The translations under genes and the position numbers were made by a program. Shown here in pieces: positions 1-7,803 of a stretch of DNA of 41,120 nt. How positions within the stretch are numbered: the stretch's first letter is position 1; every line of letters begins with the position of its first letter. Source of the DNA: RGIG4074 sp964615285 (lineage in GTDB: Bacteria; Bacillota; Clostridia; Christensenellales; Borkfalkiaceae); NCBI GenBank assembly GCA_964615285.1, contig CAZTND010000009.1, forward strand, positions 1 to 41,120, read 5' to 3'. Below the pieces are notes generated by a model. That model saw only the letters and a list, made by a program, of their open reading frames with translations. It was not told the origin of the DNA and searched no databases.

Positions 1-338
1 GGAAAAGGCGGCCGGCGGACTTTTTTCGGCCGGGGGAAGTGGTCAGGAAGAGCGGGGCGGGCAGTCCGCCGTATCCGGACAGAGGCGCATCGGTAAGGGA
101 CATCGGTAAAAAGCGCATCCCTTTTTCGCCGCAACAGGACCGGGCGAGGAAAATTATTTGAAAAATGCTCTTTTCTTCGGGCATGGGTGTGACGCAATGA
201 ACATTCATAAAATTTGCCGCGAATGATTTTTGAAAACCGGGGGGACGGGATCAAAATTCCGGCTTGTCATAGGAGCGCGGAAAAGACGAGCGAAAAAAAC
301 AGCGAAAAAGGCAGATTTTTTCAAATCCGTTTTCGTTT
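1..338. other. Left-edge region without a convincing gene
   Basis: No complete gene is visible here. One + strand frame is open from base 3 to a TGA at 159-161 (about 52 codons, no start inside the window) and could be the tail of a gene entering from the left, but its Arg/Pro-rich translation resembles no family I know. The string CATCGGTAA occurs twice within 89-112. The AT-rich second half (roughly 150-338) looks like ordinary intergenic sequence leading into the promoter at 339. Confidence 0.35.
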
Positions 339-366
339 TTGATTGCTTTTTTCGACGCTTTATGAT
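339..366 (+). promoter_or_regulatory. Candidate sigma-A promoter for the FNT channel gene
   Basis: TTGATT at 339-344 and TATGAT at 361-366 are separated by 16 bases. The predicted transcription start near 373 lies only about 9 bases before the ATG at 382, so if this promoter is used the mRNA would be almost leaderless. That agrees with the absence of a Shine-Dalgarno site. Confidence 0.5.
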
Positions 367-381
367 AGTATGGATACCGTT

Positions 382-1131
382 ATGAGAAAAAAAGAAATTC
401 TTGATTTTATCGTCAGGGCCTGTTTTGCGGGTCTTGCCATCGGGCTCGGCGCGGTCGCTTCCCTCTATGCCAATTCTCTCCTCACGGGGCTGGCGGGCCG
501 GTTGGTCGGCGCTTGTTTCTTTACGGTGGGCATGTTCGTCATCATTACATATGAAATGAAGCTCTTCACGGGCATGGTCGCTTCCGTTCCGTCCCTGGGT
601 GTAAAAAATACATGGCAGCTGCCCGTCTGTTTTCTGTGCAACGCCGTGGGGATCGGCGTCGTTGCGCTGCTCGCCCGTTTTTCCTTTCTCGGCGATGCCG
701 TTGCCGCGCAGGCCGCGGCGCTGATGAGCGGAAAATTGAGCGATGCGCTTTGGTATGTAAGGGATATTTGTTCCGCCGTCCTCTGCGGCGCGCTCATCAC
801 TTTTTCCGTGCGTTCGGTGCATGTCGCGCCCAAAAAGGGGCTGAATCCCACGCTCGGCGTCGTGCTGCCCATCGCCGTATTCGCCTTCTGCGGGTTCGAT
901 CATTCGGTGGCAAACATGCTCTACTTTTATTACCTCGGCGAAGTTTCCTGGCGGGTGTTGGCGTATATCCTTCTCACCGTCGTCGGGAATTTCTTGGGCG
1001 GCGCCGCATATCCCTTCTGGCTTTGGCTGTCCGAGCGGAGGCAAAGGGAAAAAGAACCCGCGGCGCAGGCGGCGGGAACATGCGATGGACGGGGCAAGGA
1101 CAAGCTGTCGGATACCCCTACAAAGTCCTGA
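382..1131 (+). CDS. Formate/nitrite transporter (FNT) family channel
   Basis: A 249-residue polytopic membrane protein of the FNT family (FocA, NirC and hydrosulfide-channel relatives), which conducts small monovalent anions such as formate, nitrite or hydrosulfide across the cytoplasmic membrane. Seen: an N-terminal AGLAIGLG segment, the LFTG turn (residues 61-64), and the family signature GFDHSVANM around residue 174, whose His is the conserved pore residue. A late GNFLGG motif and a hydrophilic tail follow. Length is slightly below the usual 260-285. The start is uncertain: ATG 370 and TTG 343 are in frame upstream, but 382 is the only one downstream of the predicted transcription start. 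The substrate cannot be assigned. The 3' end overlaps the convergent deacetylase gene by 14 bases. Confidence 0.85.
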   Translation: MRKKEILDFIVRACFAGLAIGLGAVASLYANSLLTGLAGRLVGACFFTVGMFVIITYEMKLFTGMVASVPSLGVKNTWQLPVCFLCNAVGIGVVALLARFSFLGDAVAAQAAALMSGKLSDALWYVRDICSAVLCGALITFSVRSVHVAPKKGLNPTLGVVLPIAVFAFCGFDHSVANMLYFYYLGEVSWRVLAYILLTVVGNFLGGAAYPFWLWLSERRQREKEPAAQAAGTCDGRGKDKLSDTPTKS

Positions 1132-1804
1132 AGGCATACCCTTTTCCCTTATAATAGGCGATGATCTTTCTGAGTGCTTCCGCTGTATTCGCGTGATGCG
1201 CAGAATCGTGCAACAGCATGACGGTGTGGTTTTTGTCGGCGGGCGTGTCTATCGCCGCGCGGAAGAGTTCGTCGGCAGTCGCGCCGACCAGTTCGGCGTC
1301 CCGGCAGCTGGCGTTCCAGTCCACATAGCGGTAGCCCGCTTTTTTCACGCAGTCCACCAATTCTTCCCGCAGGGAAAAACTTCCCCCGGGGAAGCGGTAC
1401 AAATCGGTCTCCAATCCCAGGATGCTCTCCAGTACGGCAGAGCATTTTTTGATGTCCCGCAGAAGGGCGTCGGGAGAACTGTAAATGGAGGCGTATTCAT
1501 GCGAATAGGAGTGGATGCCCAGGGCATGCCCGTTTTGAAAGATGCGTTCGACGATGGCGGGGCGCAGTTCCGCCTGTCTGCCAATGATGAAAAAAGTCGC
1601 CCGCACGTCCTCCTCTTTCAGTATATCGAGGACGAGGGGCGTCGTGGAGTCGGAGGGACCGTCGTCGAAGGTCAGATAGATGCTCTTGTTTTCCTGTCCG
1701 AGCGCAAAGACGGGCTTGTGCAGCGTCTGGTAGCGGCTGTAGCAAAACAGCATGACCACTGTCAGGAACATACAGAAGCCGATGCGCAGGATTTTCCTTC
1801 TCAT
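1118..1804 (-). CDS. Membrane-anchored polysaccharide deacetylase (NodB/CE4 family)
   Basis: A 228-residue protein with one N-terminal hydrophobic helix (residues about 8-22) that probably anchors it outside the membrane, followed by a NodB homology domain. CE4 motifs are intact: TFDDGP (45-50, catalytic base and metal Asp), HSYSH (98-102, metal His pair), RFPGG (from 137) and a late LLHDS. Members remove N-acetyl groups from peptidoglycan or other N-acetylglucosamine polymers; the presence of one small domain suggests cell-wall modification, but the substrate is inferred. The start was set at 1804 because the reading frame further upstream (to 1996) is charged, unrelated sequence lying over the divergent ZIP gene, and the membrane helix begins right after this ATG. 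It is the only - strand gene in the window. Confidence 0.85.
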   Translation of the reverse strand: MRRKILRIGFCMFLTVVMLFCYSRYQTLHKPVFALGQENKSIYLTFDDGPSDSTTPLVLDILKEEDVRATFFIIGRQAELRPAIVERIFQNGHALGIHSYSHEYASIYSSPDALLRDIKKCSAVLESILGLETDLYRFPGGSFSLREELVDCVKKAGYRYVDWNASCRDAELVGATADELFRAAIDTPADKNHTVMLLHDSAHHANTAEALRKIIAYYKGKGYAFRTL

Positions 1805-1831
1805 GCTCTTAGTTTGTCCCCGTTTTTCCGT

Positions 1832-1840
1832 ATTATGCCA
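1832..1840 (-). promoter_or_regulatory. Extended -10 promoter for the deacetylase gene
   Basis: Read on the - strand this is TGGCATAAT, an extended -10 element (TGn plus CATAAT). It lies about 28 bases before the ATG at 1804. No good -35 box is visible, which is common for extended -10 promoters. Confidence 0.45.
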
Positions 1841-1937
1841 AATTTTCCGCCCGAAATGCAGGGAGGGGCACCTTTTCGCCCGGACGGGGCATACACTGTG
1901 GATAGGGTTTACTTTTACCGAGGAGGACGATTCACAG

Positions 1938-2785
1938 ATGGATTGGTTTCTGGGGCTGCACAGCGTTTGGCAGGCGTTGCTGGCGTCGCTGTTCACCTAT
2001 GCTATGACGGCGCTGGGCGCAAGCCTGGTGTTTTTTTCCAAGAGGGTCGATGAAAAATTTCTGACGGCAATGATGGGCGGCGCGGCGGGTATCATGATCG
2101 CCGCGAGCTTCTTTTCCCTGCTCCTGCCCGCCATGGAATGCGAGACATCTCTTCCCGTGTACGCCGTCGTGACGGTCGGTTTTTTGTTGGGCGGCGCGTT
2201 CATCGTGGGCGGCGATCTTTTTTTCGGCAGGGCGGAGCGGCGGACGGGGGAACGGCGGCGCAGAAGCGCGCTCCTGTATACCGCCGTTACACTGCACAAT
2301 ATCCCCGAGGGTATGGCCGTCGGCGTGGCGTTTGCCTCGGCCGNNNNNNNNNNNNNNNNNNNNNNNNNNNNNNNNNNNNNNNNNNNNNNNNNNNNNNNNN
2401 NNNNNNNNNNNNNNNNNNNNNNNNNNNNNNNNNNNNNNNNNNNTCGGCCGTCATGCTCGCGGTCGGCATCGGCATTCAGAATTTTCCCGAGGGGACTTGC
2501 GTCGCCTACCCCCTGAAGGCGCAGGGGTACAGCGTCGGAAAGGCTTTTTTTCTGGCGCAGGCTTCGGGACTCGTGGAGGTGTTTGCCGCGGTTTTCGGGG
2601 CGCTCGCGGTCGGGTTTGCCGCGGGGCTGATGCCCTGGACGCTCTCCTTTTCGGCGGGTGCCATGATCGCCGTGGTCTGTTCCGAACTCATTCCCGATTG
2701 TTTTGAAAGGCACAAGATCATCGCTTCCGCGGGCGTCGTGCTCGGCTTTGCGCTGATGATGGTCCTGGACCTCGCGCTCGGCTGA
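1938..2785 (+). CDS. ZIP-family divalent metal transporter, interrupted by an assembly gap
   Basis: Membrane transporter of the ZIP family (GufA/ZupT type), expected to import zinc or related divalent cations. Seen: an AGGAGG site (1921-1926) 11 bases before the ATG, several hydrophobic helices, and the two paired ZIP signatures LHNIPEGMAVG (before the gap) and IQNFPEG (after it), which supply the metal-binding His, Asn and Glu residues of helices 4 and 5. The 100-N run at 2344-2443 falls exactly between those helices. The reading frames on the two sides differ under the nominal gap length, so the true gap length is not 100, and the gene is probably intact in the organism. Expected length about 250-270 residues. 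Confidence 0.85.
2344..2443. other. Assembly gap 1 (100 N) inside the ZIP gene
   Basis: Exactly 100 N, the usual placeholder for unknown length. The left flank ends with TCGGCCG and the right flank begins with TCGGCCG. Merging on those 7 bases restores the reading frame, but leaves only 19 residues between the two ZIP motifs, where family members I recall have about 24-31. A short piece of loop is therefore probably missing. Confidence 0.95.
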
Positions 2786-2851
2786 AGGGCGCGGGCAGGA
2801 AAAATACGGCAGGCGCGCATAATTCTGCTTTCCCGTGCAGATACTGTCGGC

Positions 2852-3748
2852 ATGGAAAAGAATCGGACGGAAAAGAAAAGCGAAATCAGTACGGAAGAGG
2901 GCGAAAGAGCCAAAAAGAGGGAGAAGGAAGGGGCGAAGGAGGGCCGCGGCGCCTCTTCCCGGCCTGCGGCGGTGGTCGTCGGCGGGTCGTCGGGCATCGG
3001 TCTGGAGGTCGCGCAGTCCCTCCTTTTGAAGGGGTATGCCGTCGTCAACATTTCGCGCAACGTGGCGAAGAACGAACGGATAAAGAATATCACCGCGGAC
3101 ATCACGCAGGGGGAGGAATTGGAACACGCCCTGCAGGCGGTCGGCGCGGAATACGGGAACATTGCGCTCCTCGTCTATTCGGCGGGCTTTTCCATGGCGG
3201 CGCCCGTCGAGTACGCCAAGGAAGCGGACATCCGCTATCTCTTCGAGGTCAATTATTTCGGCGCGGTGCGCGCCATTCGCGGCGTCCTGCCGTATATGAA
3301 ACGGCAGGGCGGCAAAATTTTCCTTGTCAGCTCGCTGGGAAGCGTCTATCCCGTGCCCTTCGACAGTTTTTATTCCTCCTCCAAAGCCGCGTTGGACATG
3401 CTGGTCAAGTGCGTCCGGACGGAGCTGAAGCATTACGACATCACGCTCACCGCCGTGCAGCCGGGCGGCACTTCCACCTCCTTCACCTTCAAACGCAAGG
3501 TCTATTCCGACGAAGAGAACGGCGAATATGCCAAGGACGTGCACAAGGCGGTGGCGGCGCTCGGCAACATCGAACAGGGCGGCATGGACCCGCAGGCGGT
3601 CGCCGAGGAGATCGTCGCGCAGACGCTGCGGGTCAATCCCGCCATCACGTTTGCCCCCGGCGGCAGGAACAAGGTCTATCGCATGATGGAGCGGCTGCTG
3701 CCCGAAAAGGTCACCGAATATTTCAACAACCGGAAATACAATCAATGA
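2852..3748 (+). CDS. Short-chain dehydrogenase/reductase (SDR) with charged N-terminal extension
   Basis: Classical SDR-type NAD(P)H-dependent oxidoreductase, 298 residues; the substrate is unknown. After a Lys/Glu-rich stretch of about 36 residues comes the Rossmann motif GGSSGIG, the YSAG variant of the usual NAG motif, a catalytic Ser in LVSSLGS, and the YSSSK catalytic Tyr/Lys pair. A C-terminal segment near the substrate pocket (ITFAPGGRNKVYR) resembles ketoreductase/sphinganine-reductase-like SDRs. No Shine-Dalgarno site precedes ATG 2852. A GTG directly before the Rossmann motif (near 2970) would give a core-only protein, so the extension may be partly artefactual. The gene lies 66 bases after the ZIP gene and ends 20 bases before the pheST promoter. 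Confidence 0.8.
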   Translation: MEKNRTEKKSEISTEEGERAKKREKEGAKEGRGASSRPAAVVVGGSSGIGLEVAQSLLLKGYAVVNISRNVAKNERIKNITADITQGEELEHALQAVGAEYGNIALLVYSAGFSMAAPVEYAKEADIRYLFEVNYFGAVRAIRGVLPYMKRQGGKIFLVSSLGSVYPVPFDSFYSSSKAALDMLVKCVRTELKHYDITLTAVQPGGTSTSFTFKRKVYSDEENGEYAKDVHKAVAALGNIEQGGMDPQAVAEEIVAQTLRVNPAITFAPGGRNKVYRMMERLLPEKVTEYFNNRKYNQ

Positions 3749-3768
3749 AAGTTGCCGTGAAAAAACGG

Positions 3769-3797
3769 TTGACAACGCCTTTGAAATTTTCTATAAT
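3769..3797 (+). promoter_or_regulatory. Consensus sigma-A promoter of pheST
   Basis: A perfect TTGACA (3769-3774) and a perfect TATAAT (3792-3797) with the ideal 17-base spacer. Transcription should start near 3804 and run through the T-box leader, so expression is set by attenuation and not by promoter strength. Confidence 0.9.
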
Positions 3798-3803
3798 AGA
3801 AAA

Positions 3804-4050
3804 AAGGCGTTGAAGAAGACAGGCATTTCCCGAAAAGCCGTTCGAAAGAGAGCGCGTCCGCAGGCTGAAAGGCGCGCGAAGGGCGGGGCGATCGCCGTTT
3901 CACTTCGGAGCTCCTTTCCTGAACGGACGTAGGGAAGGGCGCATTCCCGGCGTTATCGGGAAAAGAGGGGAGAGTTTTTCTCCCGAATGCAGGTGGTACA
4001 GCGGAAAATTTTCGCCCTGCGGGTCGCGTTTCGGCCCGCGGGGCGATTTT
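3804..4050 (+). promoter_or_regulatory. T-box riboswitch (tRNA-Phe sensing) controlling pheST
   Basis: Leader RNA that reads the charging state of tRNA-Phe. The base of Stem I pairs CCGTTC (3838-3843) with GAACGG (3921-3926). Just 5' of that 3' strand is TTC (3916-3918), a Phe codon in the specifier position. The T-box core is AATGCAGGTGGTACAGCG (3986-4003). The antiterminator can form from GCAGG (3989-3993) with CCTGC (4016-4020) and GCG (4001-4003) with CGC (4013-4015). This leaves a 7-base bulge TGGTACA whose TGG would contact the free acceptor end of uncharged tRNA. The alternative structure is the terminator at 4013-4050. Uncharged tRNA-Phe should therefore turn pheST on. Confidence 0.92.
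4013..4050 (+). terminator. T-box attenuator terminator
   Basis: An 11-base-pair stem of CGCCCTGCGGG (4013-4023) with CCCGCGGGGCG (4035-4045), containing one G-U pair, followed by TTTT. It shares bases 4013-4020 with the antiterminator, so the two structures are mutually exclusive. Confidence 0.85.
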
Positions 4051-4086
4051 AATTGTTTTCATAAAAATCATAAGAGAGGAGAAACC

Positions 4087-5103
4087 ATGGACAATCGGCA
4101 GATCGAAGAATTGCGGCAGTATGCGGCGGACGAGGCGGCAAAGGCCGCTTCGGGCAAGGAACTGTATGCGGCAAAGACGGACGTGCTTGCCCGTCTCAAG
4201 ACGGTCATGGGCGGCATGCGCGACCTTCCCAAGGAGGAACGCCCCGCCTTCGGCAAGACGGTCAACGCGCTGAAAGAGGACATCGAATCGCTGTTCGCGG
4301 CGCGGCAGGAAGAGCTGAACCGGGCGGAGCTGGAGGCGCGCTATGCGTCCGAACGGATAGACGTCACCCTGCCCGGGCGGAAGCATACGGAGGGGGCGCT
4401 GCATCCCGTCACTCTGGTCCGGAATCAGCTCATCGACATCTTTGCGGGCATGGGGTTCGGCGTGTTTGAAGGGCCGGAAACGGAGACGGAATATTATAAC
4501 TTCACGGCGCTCAATACGCCCGCCGACCATCCGTCCCGCGACATGCAGGACACCTTTTATCTGGGAGAGGGCATGCTCCTGCGCACGCAGACCTCGGCGG
4601 GGCAGATCCGCGTCATGCAGAGCCGAAAGCCCCCCATCAAGGTGCTTTCGCCCGGCAGGGTCTTTCGTCCCGACGACGACGCCACCCACTCGCCCATGTT
4701 CCATCAGATGGAGGGGCTGGTCGTGGACAGGGGCGTCACGCTGTGCGACCTCAAAGGCATGCTCGCCGAGTTCGCCGCCAAGATGTTCACGTCCGAGACA
4801 AAGGTGCGCCTGCGCCCGTCCTATTTCCCTTTTACGGAACCCTCCGTGGAGGTCGATCTGAGCTGCTTCGTCTGCGGCGGCAAGGGTTGCCGCCTGTGCA
4901 AGGGCACGGGCTGGATAGAGGTGCTCGGCGCGGGCATGGTCAACCGTCATGTGCTGGAAAACTGCGGCGTCGATCCCGACGAATACACGGGGTTTGCCTT
5001 CGGCATGGGGCTCGAGCGCATCGCCATGCTCAAATACGGCGTCAACAACATCAAGAATTTCTACGACAATGATGTGCGGTTTTTGACGCAATTCAAGGAC
5101 TGA
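4087..5103 (+). CDS. pheS: Phenylalanine-tRNA ligase alpha subunit
   Basis: Catalytic subunit (338 residues) of the cytosolic alpha2-beta2 phenylalanyl-tRNA synthetase, which charges tRNA-Phe with phenylalanine using ATP. Seen: an N-terminal coiled-coil region (about residues 1-95), the class II motif 1 region around EGPETE, motif 2 with FRPDDDATHSPMFHQ, the Cys-rich CFVCGGKGCRLCKGTGW loop typical of bacterial PheS, and motif 3 in GFAFGMGLERIAMLKYG. The ATG is preceded by AGGAG with 7-8 bases spacing. Length is normal. It is the first gene after the T-box leader and lies 28 bases before pheT. Confidence 0.97.
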   Translation: MDNRQIEELRQYAADEAAKAASGKELYAAKTDVLARLKTVMGGMRDLPKEERPAFGKTVNALKEDIESLFAARQEELNRAELEARYASERIDVTLPGRKHTEGALHPVTLVRNQLIDIFAGMGFGVFEGPETETEYYNFTALNTPADHPSRDMQDTFYLGEGMLLRTQTSAGQIRVMQSRKPPIKVLSPGRVFRPDDDATHSPMFHQMEGLVVDRGVTLCDLKGMLAEFAAKMFTSETKVRLRPSYFPFTEPSVEVDLSCFVCGGKGCRLCKGTGWIEVLGAGMVNRHVLENCGVDPDEYTGFAFGMGLERIAMLKYGVNNIKNFYDNDVRFLTQFKD

Positions 5104-5131
5104 GATTTGATAAGGAGAGTTTTATAAAAGT

Positions 5132-7552
5132 ATGAAAGTACCTTTTTCATGGCTCAAAGATTATGTGGATATAGACTGCTCCGCGCAGGAACTGCAGGAC
5201 AAACTCTTCTCCTGCGGGTTCGAGGTGGAGGAACTTTTGTACCTCGGCAAGGACGTGACGGGGGTGTATGTCGGCGAGATCACGGCGATCGAAAAGCACC
5301 CCGACGCCGATAAATTGCAGGTCTGCCGGGTGTATTTCGGCGAGGAGATCGGCACGGTGCAGATCTGCACGGCGGCGACCAATGTCTTTGTCGGCGCCAA
5401 GGTGCCCGCCGCATTGAACGGCGCCACCGTCCTGCACGACGGGCAGGCGATGAAGATCAAGAACGGCAAACTGCGCGGCGTCGCTTCGAACGGCATGATG
5501 TGTTCGGGCGAAGAGCTGGGCATCAACGACGACTTCTATCCCGGTGCGGACGTCTACGGCATTCTGATATTGGACAAAGATACGCCCGCGGGAGTGGATG
5601 CGCGCAAGGTCGTGGGGCTGGACGATTACGTCTTTGACATCGCCGTGACCGCCAACCGTCCCGACTGCCAGTGCGTTCTGGGCATCGCGCGCGAAGTGGC
5701 GGCGGTGCTGCGCAAACCGCTGAAAATGCCCTCATTTGAATATACCATGTCCGAGGCGAAAGGGGAGGAGCGCAGCATGAAGGTGCGCGTGGAGGATACC
5801 GAGCTCTGCCCCCGCTATATCGGGCATGCCGTCACGGACATCAAGATCGGCCCGTCGCCCGCGTGGATGCGCCGGCGGCTCGCGCTCTGCGGCATCCGTT
5901 CCATCTCCAACATCGTGGACATCACCAACTTCGTGCTTCTGGAAATGGGGCAGCCCATGCACTCCTTCGACATGGACACGCTCTCCGGGCGGGAGATCGT
6001 GGTGCGCCGCGCCGCCGACGGGGAAAAGATCACCACCCTCGACGAAAAAGAATTTACGCTGACGCATGAGAATCTCGTCATCTGCGACGGCAGCAAGCCC
6101 GTCGCGCTGGCGGGCATCATGGGCGGGCTCAACAGCGAGATCACCGAAAACACGAAGCGCGTGTTCTTTGAAAGCGCCAAATTCGCCCGCGACAACGTGC
6201 GCCGCACCTCCCGCGCGCTGGGGCAGAGTTCGGACTCTTCCGCCCGCTACGAGCGCGGCGTGGACGCCTACACCACCGAATTCGGCATGGCGCGGGCCCT
6301 GCACCTCGTGGAAGCGCTCGGCTGCGGCAGGGTGACAAACGTGCACATCGACTGCAACCACGCCGAGACCAAGGGCAAAAAGATGACGGCGAGCATTGCA
6401 AAGATCAATTCCCTGCTCGGCATTCAGGTGCCCGCGCAGACGGTCAGGGACATCCTGAAGAGCCTGCACTTTGAAGTCAGGCTGGCAAGGGACGGCGACA
6501 CCATGTCCGTCGTCGTTCCCCCTTACCGCGAGGACGTGGACGGCTGGCCCGACCTCGCCGAAGAAGTCATCCGCATGTACGGGTACGACAACATAGCGCC
6601 CACCTTCCTCGAAAGGGCGTCTGTCACCGCGGGCGGGCTCAGCGAGGAACAAAAGCGCATGAACCGCTTCAAGGACGTCCTGCGCCTGCAGGGGTTCTCG
6701 GAGTCGATGAGCTACTCCTTCTTCTCGCCCAAGTCCTTCGATCTCTTCGGCCTGCCCGCCGACGCGCCCGAACGGAGGGCCGTGAAGATCGTCAATCCGC
6801 TGGGGGAGGATCTTTCCGTCCTGCGCACCTTCCTTGCGCCCTCCATGCTCGACAACGTCGTGCGCAACCTCCGCCGCGGCAACGAGAACGGCAGGCTCTT
6901 CGAGGTCGCCAACGTCTATATCCCCGAAGAACTGCCCTTAAAAGAGCTGCCCAAGGAAAAAAAGACGCTCTGTCTCGGCGCGTGGGGGGACTGCGATTTC
7001 TTTGACGTGAAGGGGGTGTTCGAGGCGGTCGGCGACGCTTTCGGCGTGAAATTTGCGTTCCGCCGCGCGCAAAGACCTTTTCTGCATCCGGGGGCGACGG
7101 CGGAAGTGTGTCTCGGCGAAAAGGCCGTCGGGTATCTCGGCGAGCTCGACCCGCGCCTCGCCGCGGCGTTTGCCGTCGAGCGAAAGGTGTATCTCGCCGA
7201 ATTGGATTACGATGCCGTTTCCCGCAAGTTCACGGGCGGCACGAAGTACGAGGGGCTCCCTAAATTCCCCGCCGTCAAGCGCGACCTGGCGCTGCTCGCG
7301 GACGAGGAAACGGCATGCGGCGACATCGTGGCGGCCATTTCCCGCGCCTGCCGCGCCGTGAAGGACGTGCACCTCTTCGATGTGTACCGCGGCGGCCAGG
7401 TGCCCGCCGGCAAGAAGAGCATGGCGTTCACGCTGACTTTCGAGCCTGCCGCCGACGCCGAAAAACCGCTCTCGCCCGAGGCGGTGGACGGGTTCGTCCG
7501 CAAGATCTTGGGCAACCTGAAACACTGTCTTAACGTGGACATACGCATGTAG
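5132..7552 (+). CDS. pheT: Phenylalanine-tRNA ligase beta subunit
   Basis: Large, non-catalytic subunit (806 residues, normal length) of phenylalanyl-tRNA synthetase, carrying tRNA-binding and editing functions. Domains in order: an OB-fold tRNA-binding domain (about 40-150, with KHPDADKLQVCRV), the B3/B4 editing region (about 210-380, including GIMGG and RRTSRALGQSSDSSARYERGVD), B5 (about 400-475), a catalytic-like core, and a C-terminal ferredoxin-fold anticodon-binding domain (about 712-806, beginning KFPAVKRDLALL). The AAGGAGA site lies 13 bases before the ATG, a little long. It is co-transcribed with pheS and followed by a terminator. Confidence 0.97.
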   Translation: MKVPFSWLKDYVDIDCSAQELQDKLFSCGFEVEELLYLGKDVTGVYVGEITAIEKHPDADKLQVCRVYFGEEIGTVQICTAATNVFVGAKVPAALNGATVLHDGQAMKIKNGKLRGVASNGMMCSGEELGINDDFYPGADVYGILILDKDTPAGVDARKVVGLDDYVFDIAVTANRPDCQCVLGIAREVAAVLRKPLKMPSFEYTMSEAKGEERSMKVRVEDTELCPRYIGHAVTDIKIGPSPAWMRRRLALCGIRSISNIVDITNFVLLEMGQPMHSFDMDTLSGREIVVRRAADGEKITTLDEKEFTLTHENLVICDGSKPVALAGIMGGLNSEITENTKRVFFESAKFARDNVRRTSRALGQSSDSSARYERGVDAYTTEFGMARALHLVEALGCGRVTNVHIDCNHAETKGKKMTASIAKINSLLGIQVPAQTVRDILKSLHFEVRLARDGDTMSVVVPPYREDVDGWPDLAEEVIRMYGYDNIAPTFLERASVTAGGLSEEQKRMNRFKDVLRLQGFSESMSYSFFSPKSFDLFGLPADAPERRAVKIVNPLGEDLSVLRTFLAPSMLDNVVRNLRRGNENGRLFEVANVYIPEELPLKELPKEKKTLCLGAWGDCDFFDVKGVFEAVGDAFGVKFAFRRAQRPFLHPGATAEVCLGEKAVGYLGELDPRLAAAFAVERKVYLAELDYDAVSRKFTGGTKYEGLPKFPAVKRDLALLADEETACGDIVAAISRACRAVKDVHLFDVYRGGQVPAGKKSMAFTLTFEPAADAEKPLSPEAVDGFVRKILGNLKHCLNVDIRM

Positions 7553-7575
7553 ATCATCCCTTGCGGAACGATCGG

Positions 7576-7627
7576 AAAGAGGACGCGTCTTGCCCGAAAA
7601 ATGCGGGAATGGGCAGGTCCTCTTTTT
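7576..7627 (+). terminator. Terminator of the pheST operon
   Basis: The outer stem AAAGAGGAC (7576-7584) pairs with GTCCTCTTT (7617-7625) and runs into a T tract. An inner TGCCC/GGGCA pairing (7591-7595 with 7611-7615) extends the hairpin. It begins 24 bases after the pheT stop. Confidence 0.85.
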
Positions 7628-7722
7628 TATATGGAGCGGAAAAAGGGAGCGGCGCGGCCGGCGGCGGTGCGGGGGAGCTTTTCCGGAGGGCCGATTTTCA
7701 GAAAAAATTTCCCTGCCGCCCC

Positions 7723-7751
7723 TTGCTTTTTCGGCGCGGTTGTGGTACAAT
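7723..7751 (+). promoter_or_regulatory. Sigma-A promoter for the DUF4011 helicase gene
   Basis: TTGCTT (7723-7728) and TACAAT (7746-7751) are 17 bases apart, 52 bases before the start codon. With the pheST terminator upstream, the helicase is its own transcription unit, at least at its 5' end. Confidence 0.7.
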
Positions 7752-7803
7752 GAAAGGCAGACAGGCAACAAAGACCAAATTCAAGAGATAACGGAGCAAA
7801 GAT

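Noticed and set aside
205..1137. - strand open frame opposite the FNT channel gene
   Set aside because: It crosses the promoter and the channel gene, and has shadow-like composition without membrane or catalytic motifs.
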